Assembly (NCBI GenBank): GCA_020631395.1
Contig: JAHDHI010000030.1
Coordinates: 1 to 52,956 of the forward strand
Reading direction: 5' to 3'
Origin: Bizionia sp.
GTDB taxonomy: Bacteria; Bacteroidota; Bacteroidia; Flavobacteriales; Flavobacteriaceae
Length of the DNA stretch: 52,956 nt
Each line of letters opens with the position of its first letter. Position 1 is the first letter of the stretch. The translations under genes and the position numbers were made by a program. Under the pieces are notes generated by a model. It made no database searches and was not told the DNA's origin. It saw only the letters and a program-made list of their open reading frames with translations. This document shows positions 43,375-52,799 of this stretch, piece after piece.

Positions 43375-44559
43375 TTATTTACACTGTATGTCATTTAAAA
43401 TAGCAATAATAATGCCACAGCCTTCAATTATTTCTTTATTTGAGATGGTCAAAGGAGGTGTAATTCTAATGGCTTTGGCTTCAAAGAGTAACCAAAAAAG
43501 GATCAATCCTCTCTCTTGAGCCTTTAAAACCAATTGATTGGCTATTTCAGAAGAAGGTGTCAAGGCTGCCAACATCAAGCCTCTTCCCCTTATTTCCGTA
43601 ATTAAGGGGTGTTGCAATAGTTGTCTGATCAACTGTTCTTTTGCCAAGGCTTGTGACATTAAGTCACTTTCTGTTATTTCCTTCAAAGTCGCCAAGGCAG
43701 ATGCCGCAATCACGGGATTGCCTCCAAATGTGGTGATGTGTCCCAATTTTGGATTGTCCTGCAATGTATCCATCAATTGCGAGGAAGCTGTAAAAGCTCC
43801 TATGGGAAGCCCGCCACCCAAACCTTTTCCTGTCACGAGGATGTCTGGTGTGCAATCGTAGTTCTCAAAACCAAATAGTTTCCCAGTTCTCCCGATGCCT
43901 GGTTGAATTTCATCCAATACCAACAACGCACCTGTGTCATTGCATCGTGTCCGTACTTTTTTCAGATAGTCGTCTTTTGGTTCGATGAAGCCAGCACCTC
44001 CTTGTATGGTTTCCAAGACGACACATGCCGTTTGGGAGGTGATGTGTTTCAAATGTGATTCGGAATTAAAAGGAATATGACTGATGTCAGGAAGCAATGG
44101 TCTAAAAGGAGCCTTGCGTTCCTCGTAGTCCATTAAGCTCAAAGATCCCATCGTATTGCCATGGTATGCGTTGTTGGCAGCAATGACTTGACTGCGCCCA
44201 GTGACCCTTCTGGCTAGTTTGATGGCACCTTCTATGGCTTCAGTCCCAGAATTCACCAAATAGGTTTTCTCCAACGTGATTGGTAGGTGTTTGGCCAGAA
44301 GCCTACAAAGCGCCACAGCTGGTTCTTGGATGTATTCGCCATATACCATGACATGTAGGTACTTGTCCAACTGTTCTTTTATTGCCGATGTTACCTTTGG
44401 GTGGCCATGCCCCAAACTACAAGCGGAAACTCCAGCTACAAAGTCTAGGTATGCTTTGCCATCTGTATCGTATATGTATGATCCTTTGGCATGGGACACT
44501 TGCATTGCCAATGGATGAGGTGTCGTTTGTGCTTGGTATTTGAAGAAGTCATCGTCCAT
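43375..44559 (-). CDS. Class III pyridoxal-phosphate aminotransferase
   Basis: 394 residues. NSGTEAIEGAIKLARRVTGR (phosphate-binding), LLVLDEIQPGIGRTGKLFGFE (PLP-ring Asp) and ILVTGKGLGGGLPIGAF with the Schiff-base lysine are complete. It resembles acetylornithine/ornithine-type enzymes, but is not placed beside any arginine gene, so the substrate is not certain; annotation as 'aspartate aminotransferase family' is common in flavobacteria. Its ATG overlaps the stop of the OstA-like gene (TAATG), suggesting coupling. No truncation is visible. Confidence 0.9.
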   Translation of the reverse strand: MDDDFFKYQAQTTPHPLAMQVSHAKGSYIYDTDGKAYLDFVAGVSACSLGHGHPKVTSAIKEQLDKYLHVMVYGEYIQEPAVALCRLLAKHLPITLEKTYLVNSGTEAIEGAIKLARRVTGRSQVIAANNAYHGNTMGSLSLMDYEERKAPFRPLLPDISHIPFNSESHLKHITSQTACVVLETIQGGAGFIEPKDDYLKKVRTRCNDTGALLVLDEIQPGIGRTGKLFGFENYDCTPDILVTGKGLGGGLPIGAFTASSQLMDTLQDNPKLGHITTFGGNPVIAASALATLKEITESDLMSQALAKEQLIRQLLQHPLITEIRGRGLMLAALTPSSEIANQLVLKAQERGLILFWLLFEAKAIRITPPLTISNKEIIEGCGIIIAILNDIQCK

Positions 44560-46388
44560 TATTCCTTAGGAGCAATTGTTGGTTTTTTGTCTTTCTCGTC
44601 ATCAGCTGGTTTCAGAGCTGGATCTATAAATTCCTTGGGTATTTGTCTTGAGGCTTTTGCTGGTTTTGCTTTTTGTCCTTTTACCCGTATCTTGGGTTTG
44701 CTTTGTTCGTCGGCTTCTTCAATGCGTTTCAACAAGGCTTCATCAAAAAATTCCTCTTCAGGAACAAAAGGGGCCAGCCCTTTTATGGTAGGAAGTTCCA
44801 AAGGAGGATCTTCACTAAATAGATCTTCTACGCTTTTGGGACGTTCTTCCGATCTCCAATCAAAACCTTTCAATTTTCTGGCATTTACGGGAATGTCCGC
44901 TTCTGGATAGGTCTTGGCTTGTGGTTGGAACAATCTTTTGTAGAGTATGATGTCTCCATCTTCAAAAAACATCTCGATGTTTGCAGATGTAGCCTTGTCA
45001 ATGCCTATCAATTCATTTTTTTCATTCCTTAGATAAAAGATGGATTCGGCATTTTTGAAGATGTTGACTTGCTTCAATTGGTTCTTGTCATCGAATAGCC
45101 CTACCAGTCTTTTACCTTTTATTTGGCTGTAACCATCATCACTCAATGTATCCTTGCTAATCATAAATGCATTGTTGAACACGATTAGGGAATCCAGCTT
45201 TTCTGTTTCCGGGTTGGATTTCAAGTGTATGGTATCTCCCGTTATTTGGTTGTCTATGCTCCAAAGCACAGGTTTTCTAGCTGCAGCAAAAAGGTCTTTT
45301 GAAGCAAACTTCGACAGGTTGATGAATTTGGTCAATCCCGTTTGGTGGTTAACATGGACGGAATCTGCTTTTCCACTTAGGTCGGATTTGTATATTTTGG
45401 CATTCCTATAGGCTCTCGTGATACGATTGTTCTCCTTCCCAGTGACCATCAAGGTATCTGCATGCATGTATATGGAATCTTTTTCTTGTACGGATATGGC
45501 CAATGCACGCTTTGTTATGAATGTTGAATCCTTGGACTTGTACACTTCTGCGTAATGTCCCTTTATGATGCTGTTGTTTATGGTGTCAGTAATTTTTATG
45601 TTGTTTGAAGCAGAGGCAAAGTCACGTTTGCGATCAAAGTACATGCTATCTCCCTTTACTTCACGGTTGTCGTAGTCTATCTTGGCATTCTTGTTGAAAT
45701 AGCCCGTATCTGCATTGGTGTCGTAAAAACCACGTTCACAGTATATCGTACTGGTTTCACCCACTATTTTGGAAGGGCCGTACATGTATGCGTGACCAGA
45801 TTCCGAATAGAAGTCCAATTGATTCGTCGTCAATACATATTCTGGATTTACCAGTTTTACGGTGTTTAGGAAACGGTATTTCTTTTCATTCATGTAATAG
45901 CGACCAACGGTACTCGTTATGGTTCCGGAAGAGTCTCTTACCACTTGGCCGAAGTCATTGTAAAAGGCCTGTTGCTTTGCCCTGTCAAAGTAAAGTTTTT
46001 CGGTTGTCAATGTGGAGCTAGGTTCGGTCAAAACGACTTCCCCTTTTACAAAGGCCAGTTTGGTCTTGCCACTATATTCAGCATATTTGGCAACCAGTTG
46101 TATGGTGTCACCTTGTTTCATCAGGACATTTCCATAGGCTTCCACGAAGTTTTCCTTTCCATAGAGCACGGCTTGGTCGCACCACATGTCTATGCCATCG
46201 TGAAACACGTGTACTTGACCAGCATCGCTTCGAGTCAAAATACTGGCTCCAGGGAATTTTTCTTCATCTTTGGAGCCGAAAGCGCCAGAATCCTTGATTT
46301 CTATGTTTTTGCGTTGTTGCGCGATGCCACTCATTGAGAATATGGCAAAAACCAATAGAAGTAGATGTGTATGTTTAGTAATTTTCAA
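44559..46388 (-). CDS. OstA-like (LptA/OstA N-terminal domain) protein
   Basis: 609 residues if the TTG at 46388 (KITKHTHLLLLVFAIFSMSG, signal peptide) is the start. Another in-frame TTG at 46406 would lie within the -7 element TATTTTTG. Mature residues ~30-350 contain the beta-jellyroll repeats of LptA/OstA: AYGNVLMKQGDTIQLVAKYAEY, KLAFVKGEVVLTEPSSTL, LTTNQLDFYSESGHAYMYG and DYDNREVKGDSMYFDRKRD. It is larger than E. coli LptA, with a Pro/Lys-rich C-terminus. The Bacteroidota OstA-like group probably carries LPS across the periplasm to the outer membrane. It is coupled to the aminotransferase downstream. Confidence 0.85.
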   Translation of the reverse strand: MKITKHTHLLLLVFAIFSMSGIAQQRKNIEIKDSGAFGSKDEEKFPGASILTRSDAGQVHVFHDGIDMWCDQAVLYGKENFVEAYGNVLMKQGDTIQLVAKYAEYSGKTKLAFVKGEVVLTEPSSTLTTEKLYFDRAKQQAFYNDFGQVVRDSSGTITSTVGRYYMNEKKYRFLNTVKLVNPEYVLTTNQLDFYSESGHAYMYGPSKIVGETSTIYCERGFYDTNADTGYFNKNAKIDYDNREVKGDSMYFDRKRDFASASNNIKITDTINNSIIKGHYAEVYKSKDSTFITKRALAISVQEKDSIYMHADTLMVTGKENNRITRAYRNAKIYKSDLSGKADSVHVNHQTGLTKFINLSKFASKDLFAAARKPVLWSIDNQITGDTIHLKSNPETEKLDSLIVFNNAFMISKDTLSDDGYSQIKGKRLVGLFDDKNQLKQVNIFKNAESIFYLRNEKNELIGIDKATSANIEMFFEDGDIILYKRLFQPQAKTYPEADIPVNARKLKGFDWRSEERPKSVEDLFSEDPPLELPTIKGLAPFVPEEEFFDEALLKRIEEADEQSKPKIRVKGQKAKPAKASRQIPKEFIDPALKPADDEKDKKPTIAPKE

Positions 46389-46403
46389 AATTTCGAGTTT
46401 AAG

Positions 46404-46411
46404 CAAAAATA
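46404..46411 (-). promoter_or_regulatory. Candidate -7 element TATTTTTG
   Basis: On the minus strand TATTTTTG matches TAnnTTTG and lies 15 bp before the TTG at 46388. It therefore helps choose that start for the OstA-like gene. Confidence 0.4.
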
Positions 46412-46577
46412 ACGATTATAATGACGTTACATTATGTATTAAGAGATTTTTAATACCGTTGGCATACAGGAGTTAATGTAAAAAAATCTGATTTATTTGT
46501 ATGAAAATAAAAAATACGCTTAAATTGCTAGACTGTTTTTATTTAAGCAATTTGTATTGCTCCCTAACTTTATTAAT

Positions 46578-47866
46578 GTGAAATCACCAAATTTACTTTT
46601 GTTTGCCTTGGCCGTATCATAGCTTAATCCCGGTTTTTCTCAAGTTGGCATAGGTAAGACAACCACAATTCTTCAAGCATCTTGGATGTACATAGCACGG
46701 AAAAAGGAGTTTTGATACCTAGAGTGGCCTTGACAGGAACTACAGACGTAGTTACGGTTACTTCTCCAACAACCTCCTTGTTGGTTTACAATATGGCTAC
46801 GACAGTTGGCGCAAACTCCGTAATTCCTGGCTTTTATTATTGGAATGGTTCACAATGGGTTCAAATGGGAACCAATGCAGCCAGCAATGGCTGGCTTCTT
46901 GAGGGCAATGTAGGAACGGATGCATCCAATAACTTTTTGGGAACGACGGACAATAACGATCTGAGCATTAGAACGAATGATGTCGAGAAGGTTAGAATAA
47001 CCACCAAAGGGCAAATAGAAACCTACAATACGGGGAACTCCGTGTTGATTGGTGAAAATTCAGGAGAGAATACCGTATTGAATTTAACGGCAAGAAGTGT
47101 GTTCATTGGAGACAATGCTGGGATATCAAATACTATGGGAATAAGGAATGTTGCGATTGGAGCAGATGCTTTGCCTGCCAATACAACAGGAGTCGAAAAT
47201 ATTGCCATTGGAGTGGGGGCATTGTCAAACAACAACGATGGCAATGGAAACATCGGGATAGGAAACTCTGCAGGAAGCGTAACCACTTCGGGGACCGACA
47301 ACACGGCAATTGGAAGAGATTCTGGCCCTAGTGCGAATTGGATGTCCAATACCATTGCCATCGGGCCATTTTCCCAGGCGACTGCATATGGACAAGCAGT
47401 AATAGGAAATACAAGTACATCCAGCATTGGAGGGTATGCGAATTGGTCAAATTTGTCAGACAAGCGATTCAAGTACAATGTGAAAGACAATGTGCCAGGT
47501 TTGGAGTTCATAGATAAATTGAGACCGGTAACCTACAAGGTGGACTATGAGAAACTCAATGGATTCTTAAATGTGAAATTACCAAAAGAATACATGTCGA
47601 ATGGAGATGCGATTCACTCGGGATTCTTGGCTCAAGACGTAGTCATTGCTGCGAATGAAATAGGATACGATTTTAGCGGTGTCAATGTGCCCGAAGATGA
47701 AAATCTGTCACATTATAGTGTTAAATATGCCGAGTTCGTGGTGCCTATGGTCAAATCCATTCAGGAACTCAACGGAAACATAAAAGAATTGGAAGGACGT
47801 TTGGAGGAGCTGGAAAGGAAGAATGCGATGTTAATGGAATACATAAAAGAAAAGCTAGCTGAATAA
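46578..47866 (+). pseudogene. Broken S74-chaperone (tail-fibre-like) surface protein gene
   Basis: From GTG 46578 the frame reads KSPNLLLFALAVS, then an in-frame TAG (46620-46622), then LNPGFSQVGIGKTTTILQAS, i.e. a signal peptide interrupted by a stop. Immediately after, the frame is lost: TCTTGGATG lacks one base relative to TCTTTGGATG, the sequence needed to continue LDVHSTEKGVLIPRVALTG. The remaining frame (about 46682-47866) is open for ~394 codons. It has YadA-head-like repeats (NVAIGADALPANTTG, NIAIGVGALSNNNDG, TAIGRDSGPS) and a C-terminal S74 endosialidase-chaperone domain (NLSDKRFKYNV, PVTYK, SGFLAQDV) ending in a coiled coil. The intact form is a common secreted flavobacterial protein. 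Two separate lesions argue for real decay, though the single deletion could be a sequencing error. Confidence 0.8.
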
Positions 47867-47961
47867 TATTTCAGTTGCAATTGCGATTTAAAATTGAGAA
47901 ATTTAAAACAGCAAGCATTGTCGAAGCGGTTTTCATCATTCGATGTATTTGGGAATAAATC

Positions 47962-48780
47962 TTAATCATAATTTTTTGTGTAGTATTGGTTTTCAGATAA
48001 GAATTCACTTTTGCTACCATCTCCAGTTTTAAACTTTGTCTTTAAGAAATCTCTCTTTTGAAGTCTTTGGAAGTAAACGGAAAAGTGAAGATGTGGCCCT
48101 GTTGACCAACCTACATTTCCACTTAGAGCTATAAGCTGTCCTTTTTCTACTTTTTCACCCGGCTTTACTTTAGCTCCCTTTCTTTTTATATGCGCATATT
48201 CTGCAAATGTACCATCATTGTGAGCAATGATAATGTAGTTGTTATACTTTTTGCATTCCTCTTTAGCACAATGTTTGTCATTGCCATCTACGACTTTAAT
48301 GACTGTCCCATTTCTAGCCGAAAGAATTTCTGTCCCTATTGGCATTTTGAAATCCAATTGATTTTTATTTTGATGAGAAATTGTACCGTTGTACCCTTGG
48401 GATACTTTAATGCTATCACCATTCTTAAACGGTAAGGAATAATTATAATCGCTGTCGTATTCCTTGTCTAAATAATTGCCATAGTACGATAAGGTGGTAT
48501 AGCTAAAATTGTATTTGCGTTTTTTTATACTCAATAATGTAGATAATTCATTTTTCTTGCTGTTAGGCGGTAAGACAAATGTTTTTTCTATTCCTGCGGA
48601 TGACCTTAAGTTTTTTAATTTGAATGTAACTTTAAAAGTAACCTCACATGCTTCATTGTTGTCGGCATAACACATGTATCCATCTTTAATGGATTCTGAA
48701 TAGGTTTTTATATTTATTTGAGCAAATGTGTTGGTTAATTTCAAAATAAAAAATAGGCATAATATTCTTTTTCTCATCAT
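47962..48780 (-). CDS. M23 (LytM) family metallopeptidase
   Basis: 272 residues. MMRKRILCLFFILKLTNTFAQ is a signal peptide. The peptidase core has H136-QNKNQL-D143 (zinc ligands), then IIIAHNDGTFAEYAHI (H197) and GPHLHFSVY (H-L-H at 230-232); all ligands are present, so it should be active. M23 enzymes cut peptidoglycan cross-bridges or elastin-like peptides. Location: periplasm or outer surface. The sequence YSLPFKNGDSIKVSQGYNGT fits the N-terminal approach to the active site. It lies 5 bp after a small lipoprotein gene, probably co-transcribed. Confidence 0.92.
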   Translation of the reverse strand: MMRKRILCLFFILKLTNTFAQINIKTYSESIKDGYMCYADNNEACEVTFKVTFKLKNLRSSAGIEKTFVLPPNSKKNELSTLLSIKKRKYNFSYTTLSYYGNYLDKEYDSDYNYSLPFKNGDSIKVSQGYNGTISHQNKNQLDFKMPIGTEILSARNGTVIKVVDGNDKHCAKEECKKYNNYIIIAHNDGTFAEYAHIKRKGAKVKPGEKVEKGQLIALSGNVGWSTGPHLHFSVYFQRLQKRDFLKTKFKTGDGSKSEFLSENQYYTKNYD

Positions 48781-48785
48781 ACTAG

Positions 48786-49280
48786 TTATTTATTCCAATC
48801 GGTTTTGCCTTTTGTCTTTTTAACTGAAACAATGTTGCTTGCTGAGTATATTGCTCTGTCGTAGATTCCATTTGAAATTTTAGATCCCTCGAACCTTACG
48901 GCAATCTTTTCCTCGAATCTATCAAAGTCCTTCAGCTCCTTTTCCAATTTGTGGTATTCGGTATCGTCAATGTAAACATTGATGATTTCCCCATCTTCAA
49001 ATTTTACTTGAAAGCATGACTTGTCGAACAAGTCGTTGTCAATTAGTGTTTTGAAATACTTCTCCATTTCCTGTTCAGATTCCGTTCCTTCTTCTGAATT
49101 TAAATTGATTACCATGCCCTTGAGTTTTTCAAACTGCTCGGGAGGAACGATTCTTTTGGGGTAATATACATTGATCAAGGTGATGTAGATGTCTCCTTCA
49201 AATTGTTGGGTTTTGGCTGGAGAATCTATTTCGCATGACATTAAAAATAGGGTTAGTAGCAATGTTATGGTATGTTTCAT
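48786..49280 (-). CDS. Small lipoprotein of unknown function
   Basis: 164 residues. MKHTITLLLTLFLMSC places the lipobox LMSC with Cys16 as the lipidation site, so it is anchored in the inner or outer membrane. The mature part is charged and mixed alpha/beta (TLINVYYPKRIVPPEQFEKL, DGEIINVYIDDTEYHKLEKEL, DRFEEKIAVRFEGSKI); the family is not recognised. It precedes the M23 peptidase by 5 bp, so it may bind, inhibit or guide that enzyme; this is only inferred from gene order. Confidence 0.75.
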   Translation of the reverse strand: MKHTITLLLTLFLMSCEIDSPAKTQQFEGDIYITLINVYYPKRIVPPEQFEKLKGMVINLNSEEGTESEQEMEKYFKTLIDNDLFDKSCFQVKFEDGEIINVYIDDTEYHKLEKELKDFDRFEEKIAVRFEGSKISNGIYDRAIYSASNIVSVKKTKGKTDWNK

Positions 49281-49387
49281 GATTTATAGTGGTATTGTGC
49301 AAGTTATTTCCTTTTTTGTGTATGAAAAGGCAATGCCTCAAACGAATGGGAAGGCCTTGCAACGTAGTTTTGTTGAAAGATTGAACG

Positions 49388-49421
49388 TGAGTTCATCATC
49401 AGTGTAATTCAAATGAACTCA
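49388..49421. promoter_or_regulatory. 9-bp inverted repeat
   Basis: TGAGTTCAT (49388-49396) and ATGAACTCA (49413-49421), 16-nt loop, lie between two minus-strand lipoprotein genes. There is no T run; either an operator or a weak terminator. Confidence 0.35.
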
Positions 49422-49459
49422 GGTTGGTAAGTTTTAATTTAGGCAGTTTTTAACAAGTC

Positions 49460-50017
49460 TTAGCTCATACTGGTAATACAGCCTCTATATGGTACATATT
49501 TTCCGTTTTTTAAAATATAGATACTTATGGTCGATACCATAGATGATGTTATAAATATTGCATATTTATAGTCTTTTGTATATAAAATATTACTTACTTT
49601 AAAACACCGACTATCGCAATTTATGGGGATTGGCATATCTGTGACTGGCAATGTTTTTTTTATGCAATCGGTTTCTGAAATAAAATCGATGTAATCATCA
49701 TTTGTTTTTATTTGCTCTTCAAAGAATTTATAATTGTCCTTTGTTAAAATTTCTTCTTTTAAAGAGTTTTCAAAACAATCAAACAAACTATTTAAGTATG
49801 AGACATCTTTAATCTCTATTTTTTGCAATAAAACATAAGGATACCCTTCCTCCCTTTTAATCCTATCACATCGTCCCTTTAAAACAGTATTTAAAATTTC
49901 CACACTTGAGATTTTCGAACTTTGTTCTTTTTTAGAACATCCAAAATTAAAATTAATTACAAGGGTTAGCACTATTAATACTAGTCCCTTTTGGCAATAC
50001 TGTATGTGTCGTTCCAT
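49460..50017 (-). CDS. Lipoprotein of unknown function, 5' end overlapping the upstream gene
   Basis: 185 residues if ATG 50017 is used (MERHIQYCQKGLVLIVLTLV with lipobox FNFGC, Cys at about 27). That start lies inside the upstream HExxH lipoprotein gene, so the two genes share 65 bp in different frames; later non-ATG starts could shorten the overlap. The mature part has no recognised domain (KISSVEILNTVLKGRCD, EEQIKTNDDYIDFISE, CIKKTLPV). The overlap points to translational coupling with the HExxH protein. A ninety-residue middle segment is helical and acidic. Confidence 0.7.
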   Translation of the reverse strand: MERHIQYCQKGLVLIVLTLVINFNFGCSKKEQSSKISSVEILNTVLKGRCDRIKREEGYPYVLLQKIEIKDVSYLNSLFDCFENSLKEEILTKDNYKFFEEQIKTNDDYIDFISETDCIKKTLPVTDMPIPINCDSRCFKVSNILYTKDYKYAIFITSSMVSTISIYILKNGKYVPYRGCITSMS

Positions 50018-51752
50018 TTGGTAATTGATATATATAAGGTTCATTATTTAATTCTGCATGAATCATTGATGAGATGTCATACCTTTCTTCAATAGTATAT
50101 TCTTGTGTAAAGTTAGGTAAAGCAGTCAAGGTGCCTGACCACATTAATTTTTTACAAAATTCATTAGTCAAAGTCAAACCAACAGATTCTCCATAATTTT
50201 TAAGTGTATCACCTAAAAGGGAGATATGATCTACCATATATTGATGTTGTAAAACACTTAATGTCTGTCCTGTACCATCATTATTAGGATCGTTAGACGC
50301 TAATGCATTGCAATATGCAGTTGATAATTCAGCATAGGTAGGATTTGTGCTATCGACAGTTATTTCTTGAGAATGCCACAAATAATACAATAGTGCATGT
50401 GCATTTTCGTGTATTGCAGCAGAAGCTAATCCAAGGTTCGTAATTGTATCAAAATAACTGTTATTAAAGGTTATATTAGAATTACAAATAGAGGCTGTAC
50501 AACCAAGTAGACTTCTAGTAACAGCCAAGTTTCCACTTAAACCATCATCGGTTATTGGGTCATTTTGATCGTAATTAACATAATATTCCTGACTAGATTC
50601 GAATGCATTCAAAAATTGAATATTAAAATCCGAACAGACATTTGCAGATTGCATGACAACATCAGCGTGACAAGGATATTCATCTATGAAACTAGCCTTA
50701 ACAATAATCTTATCATCAAAATTTACTTCCCCTCCATTCATCAAGGCATCTATTGCTTGTACGACAAATCCTTGAGATCCCTCACTACAATCCTCATTTT
50801 GCAAAAAGACATTGATTGGACTCGCCACAGTTTTAGGCTGCGCTTGCAACCAATCTGCCATTTCAGGGGTAAAGCCGTTTGGGGTGCTGTCTATGGATAA
50901 CAAGCCCAAGCAATTTACAACTTCCTGCCAAGGCTGGGGAGCTGTAGGTGAGGTAACCACCGTATTCGAATTTGTTGTTCCACTTCTAGACCCTCCTCCA
51001 TTTGATTGCCCTCCACCAGAGGTTGTTCCCGTAGAGCTCGTTCCTCCACCAGATGTGCTGTCTGTCCCATCATCATAATAGCCACAGCTTTGTCCAGTTT
51101 GCGTTAAGCCTATGCAAGAGTTGTATTCGCCATAGCATTGTGGCCCTGGGATATGGGATGGACCATTGCAAGCTCCATTGTTTCCCCCTTCGCATCTTAC
51201 TTCGTAAACCTCATTGCATCCATAGACCATTTTCGATGAGGTGCTTGTTGTTGCATCATAGACAATGGGAGTTATCTCAAAATCACCTTCAAAACCATAG
51301 CTGTCATGAGCTTCGTTGTATGTTGGATTTGGACTGGGATGGTATTTTATAACGAAAGCGGTTATTTCATCTTCGCCACCTATTTGTACGACTAGGTTTT
51401 CAAAAACATTGGGATGGATTGTTTCTCTCTCAATTAACATTGTGTAGGAGGTAAAACCACCGATGTCTACTTGTTTTATAGAGGACGAATCGATGGTGAA
51501 ACCATAGTGTTGTTCCATGACCGTCTTGCCGTCATGGTCGTTTCTTTGCTCTTTTTTATGTTCCGCAATCATATTCAATGCATTATTGAATTTGGCATCG
51601 TATTTTAATTCTTTATACTGTTTGACTTTAAAAGAAATGTCATTGGTCAGAATATTGTTATTAGATTGATTGACTTCTAACTCATCCTTTTGGCAATTGA
51701 AAACAACCATTGCAATTATGATAATTAGTAGGGATTTGAAAATTTGTTTCAT
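49953..51752 (-). CDS. Lipoprotein with Cys-rich region and HExxH motif, putative metallopeptidase
   Basis: 599 residues. MKQIFKSLLIIIIAMVVFNC gives a lipoprotein signal with lipobox VFNC (Cys20). Residues ~40-190 form one domain, ending in a Cys-rich stretch (YGCNEVYEVRCEGG, ACNGPSHIPGPQCYGE, GQSCGYYDDG). A Gly/Ser/Thr linker (STSGGGTSSTGTTSGGG, ~232-262) then leads to a C-terminal domain. There AAIHENAHALLYYLW (HENAH at 448-452) has the zinc-site pattern H-E-x-x-H within a helix, followed by LQHQYMVDHI near 500. No known peptidase family was recognised, so a zinc protease role is plausible but unproven. Downstream lies an overlapping lipoprotein gene, and an M23 peptidase is close by. Confidence 0.8.
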   Translation of the reverse strand: MKQIFKSLLIIIIAMVVFNCQKDELEVNQSNNNILTNDISFKVKQYKELKYDAKFNNALNMIAEHKKEQRNDHDGKTVMEQHYGFTIDSSSIKQVDIGGFTSYTMLIERETIHPNVFENLVVQIGGEDEITAFVIKYHPSPNPTYNEAHDSYGFEGDFEITPIVYDATTSTSSKMVYGCNEVYEVRCEGGNNGACNGPSHIPGPQCYGEYNSCIGLTQTGQSCGYYDDGTDSTSGGGTSSTGTTSGGGQSNGGGSRSGTTNSNTVVTSPTAPQPWQEVVNCLGLLSIDSTPNGFTPEMADWLQAQPKTVASPINVFLQNEDCSEGSQGFVVQAIDALMNGGEVNFDDKIIVKASFIDEYPCHADVVMQSANVCSDFNIQFLNAFESSQEYYVNYDQNDPITDDGLSGNLAVTRSLLGCTASICNSNITFNNSYFDTITNLGLASAAIHENAHALLYYLWHSQEITVDSTNPTYAELSTAYCNALASNDPNNDGTGQTLSVLQHQYMVDHISLLGDTLKNYGESVGLTLTNEFCKKLMWSGTLTALPNFTQEYTIEERYDISSMIHAELNNEPYIYQLPNGTTHTVLPKGTSINSANPCN

Positions 51753-51830
51753 GAATTATAATTTTAAGTATTTGTGATGAAACAAAACTATGCAATGGAG
51801 ATTGGGTTAAAGTCCAATATTTATGTAAAG

Positions 51831-52799
51831 TTAAGAATTCTGGACTAATTTTTTATATTGAGCAGGGGTTTGTTTTGTGAATTTTTTAAAAGCAGCATAA
51901 AAACTAGATTTGGAATTGAAACCAGATTCTAGGCCTATGGCCAATATCGTATACATTTCATAGTCTTTGTTTTTTAACATCTGTTCAACCTCTTTAACTC
52001 TTAGTTGATTTATGTAATCATTAAAGTTAAGGGCACTATGAGTGTTAAATATTTGAGAGAGGTAACTGTTGCTTATTTTGAATTCTTTCGTAATGATATC
52101 TAAGTTTAGATTGGGGTTCAGATATAATTCATTTTCCAGAATCCAGTTGGTAATCTCTGTATAAAGTTTAGAATTGTTTTTCTTAGTTGTGGTCTGCGAT
52201 TTTGATTTGATTTTTTCTTTTATGAGGGTTCTTATCTCTTTTCTTTCCTTGTAAAGGTGTTTCTGTAAAATGGCAGAATAACCAATCCAATAAATTAATA
52301 TGGACATCCCAATCCAAAGTGGGTATATTTTATAGAACCCTTTTTTAAATAAATGCCCAAAGAGATTTAAAGATAAAAACCATAGCATACAAAGCATTAG
52401 TCCGGTATATAAAAACCGTTTAAGCCATTTTGTTTTTATTGTAACATAGGAGGAGCTATATTCCAAATGGTTACTTTCGTAAATTTTAATGACTCTGAAT
52501 ACAAGGAAAATTACTAGAACTGAGAAAACTATTGAAATATACTCAATAATTAAATTTAAAAACTTGATTATTGAAAGCTCATTATTTATGGAGTTGGTTG
52601 TTAATAAGTACAAAAGGCAGAAAGCAAAAGGAATGAATAGGTATCTCTTATCATTCGCATTGATTTTTTCATTGAGATAACTTTTTACAAAAAGGTAAAA
52701 GAACGGTAGCATTAAAAATTCGAAGGGAATATATAATACTTGGTTTGTTTCATACTTGTATCTGGAAATTACACCTATATCCATAAGCATATATTGCAA
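51831..52799 (-). CDS. AraC-family regulator with membrane-spanning N-terminus
   Basis: 322 residues from TTG 52799 (or ATG 52790), though the true N-terminus seems to lie further out (see the entry at 52800-52956). About five hydrophobic segments (FLMLPFFYLFVKSYL, YLFIPFAFCLLYLL, IVFSVLVIFLVFRV, LMLCMLWFLSLNLFG, YPLWIGMSILIYWIGYS) precede a cytosolic helix region and a C-terminal HTH_18-type domain: LDIITKEFKISNSYLSQIF, NDYINQLRVKEVEQML, AIGLESGFNSKSSFYAAFKK, TPAQYKKL. This is the flavobacterial membrane AraC class that senses an envelope signal. Position suggests it controls the lipoprotein cluster downstream; the gene order alone supports this. Confidence 0.85.
   Translation of the reverse strand: MQYMLMDIGVISRYKYETNQVLYIPFEFLMLPFFYLFVKSYLNEKINANDKRYLFIPFAFCLLYLLTTNSINNELSIIKFLNLIIEYISIVFSVLVIFLVFRVIKIYESNHLEYSSSYVTIKTKWLKRFLYTGLMLCMLWFLSLNLFGHLFKKGFYKIYPLWIGMSILIYWIGYSAILQKHLYKERKEIRTLIKEKIKSKSQTTTKKNNSKLYTEITNWILENELYLNPNLNLDIITKEFKISNSYLSQIFNTHSALNFNDYINQLRVKEVEQMLKNKDYEMYTILAIGLESGFNSKSSFYAAFKKFTKQTPAQYKKLVQNS

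Noticed and set aside
46578-47866. Tail-fibre and S74 domains as evidence of a prophage.
   Set aside because: No other phage gene is present. This domain architecture is common in secreted flavobacterial proteins, and a signal peptide remnant is visible.
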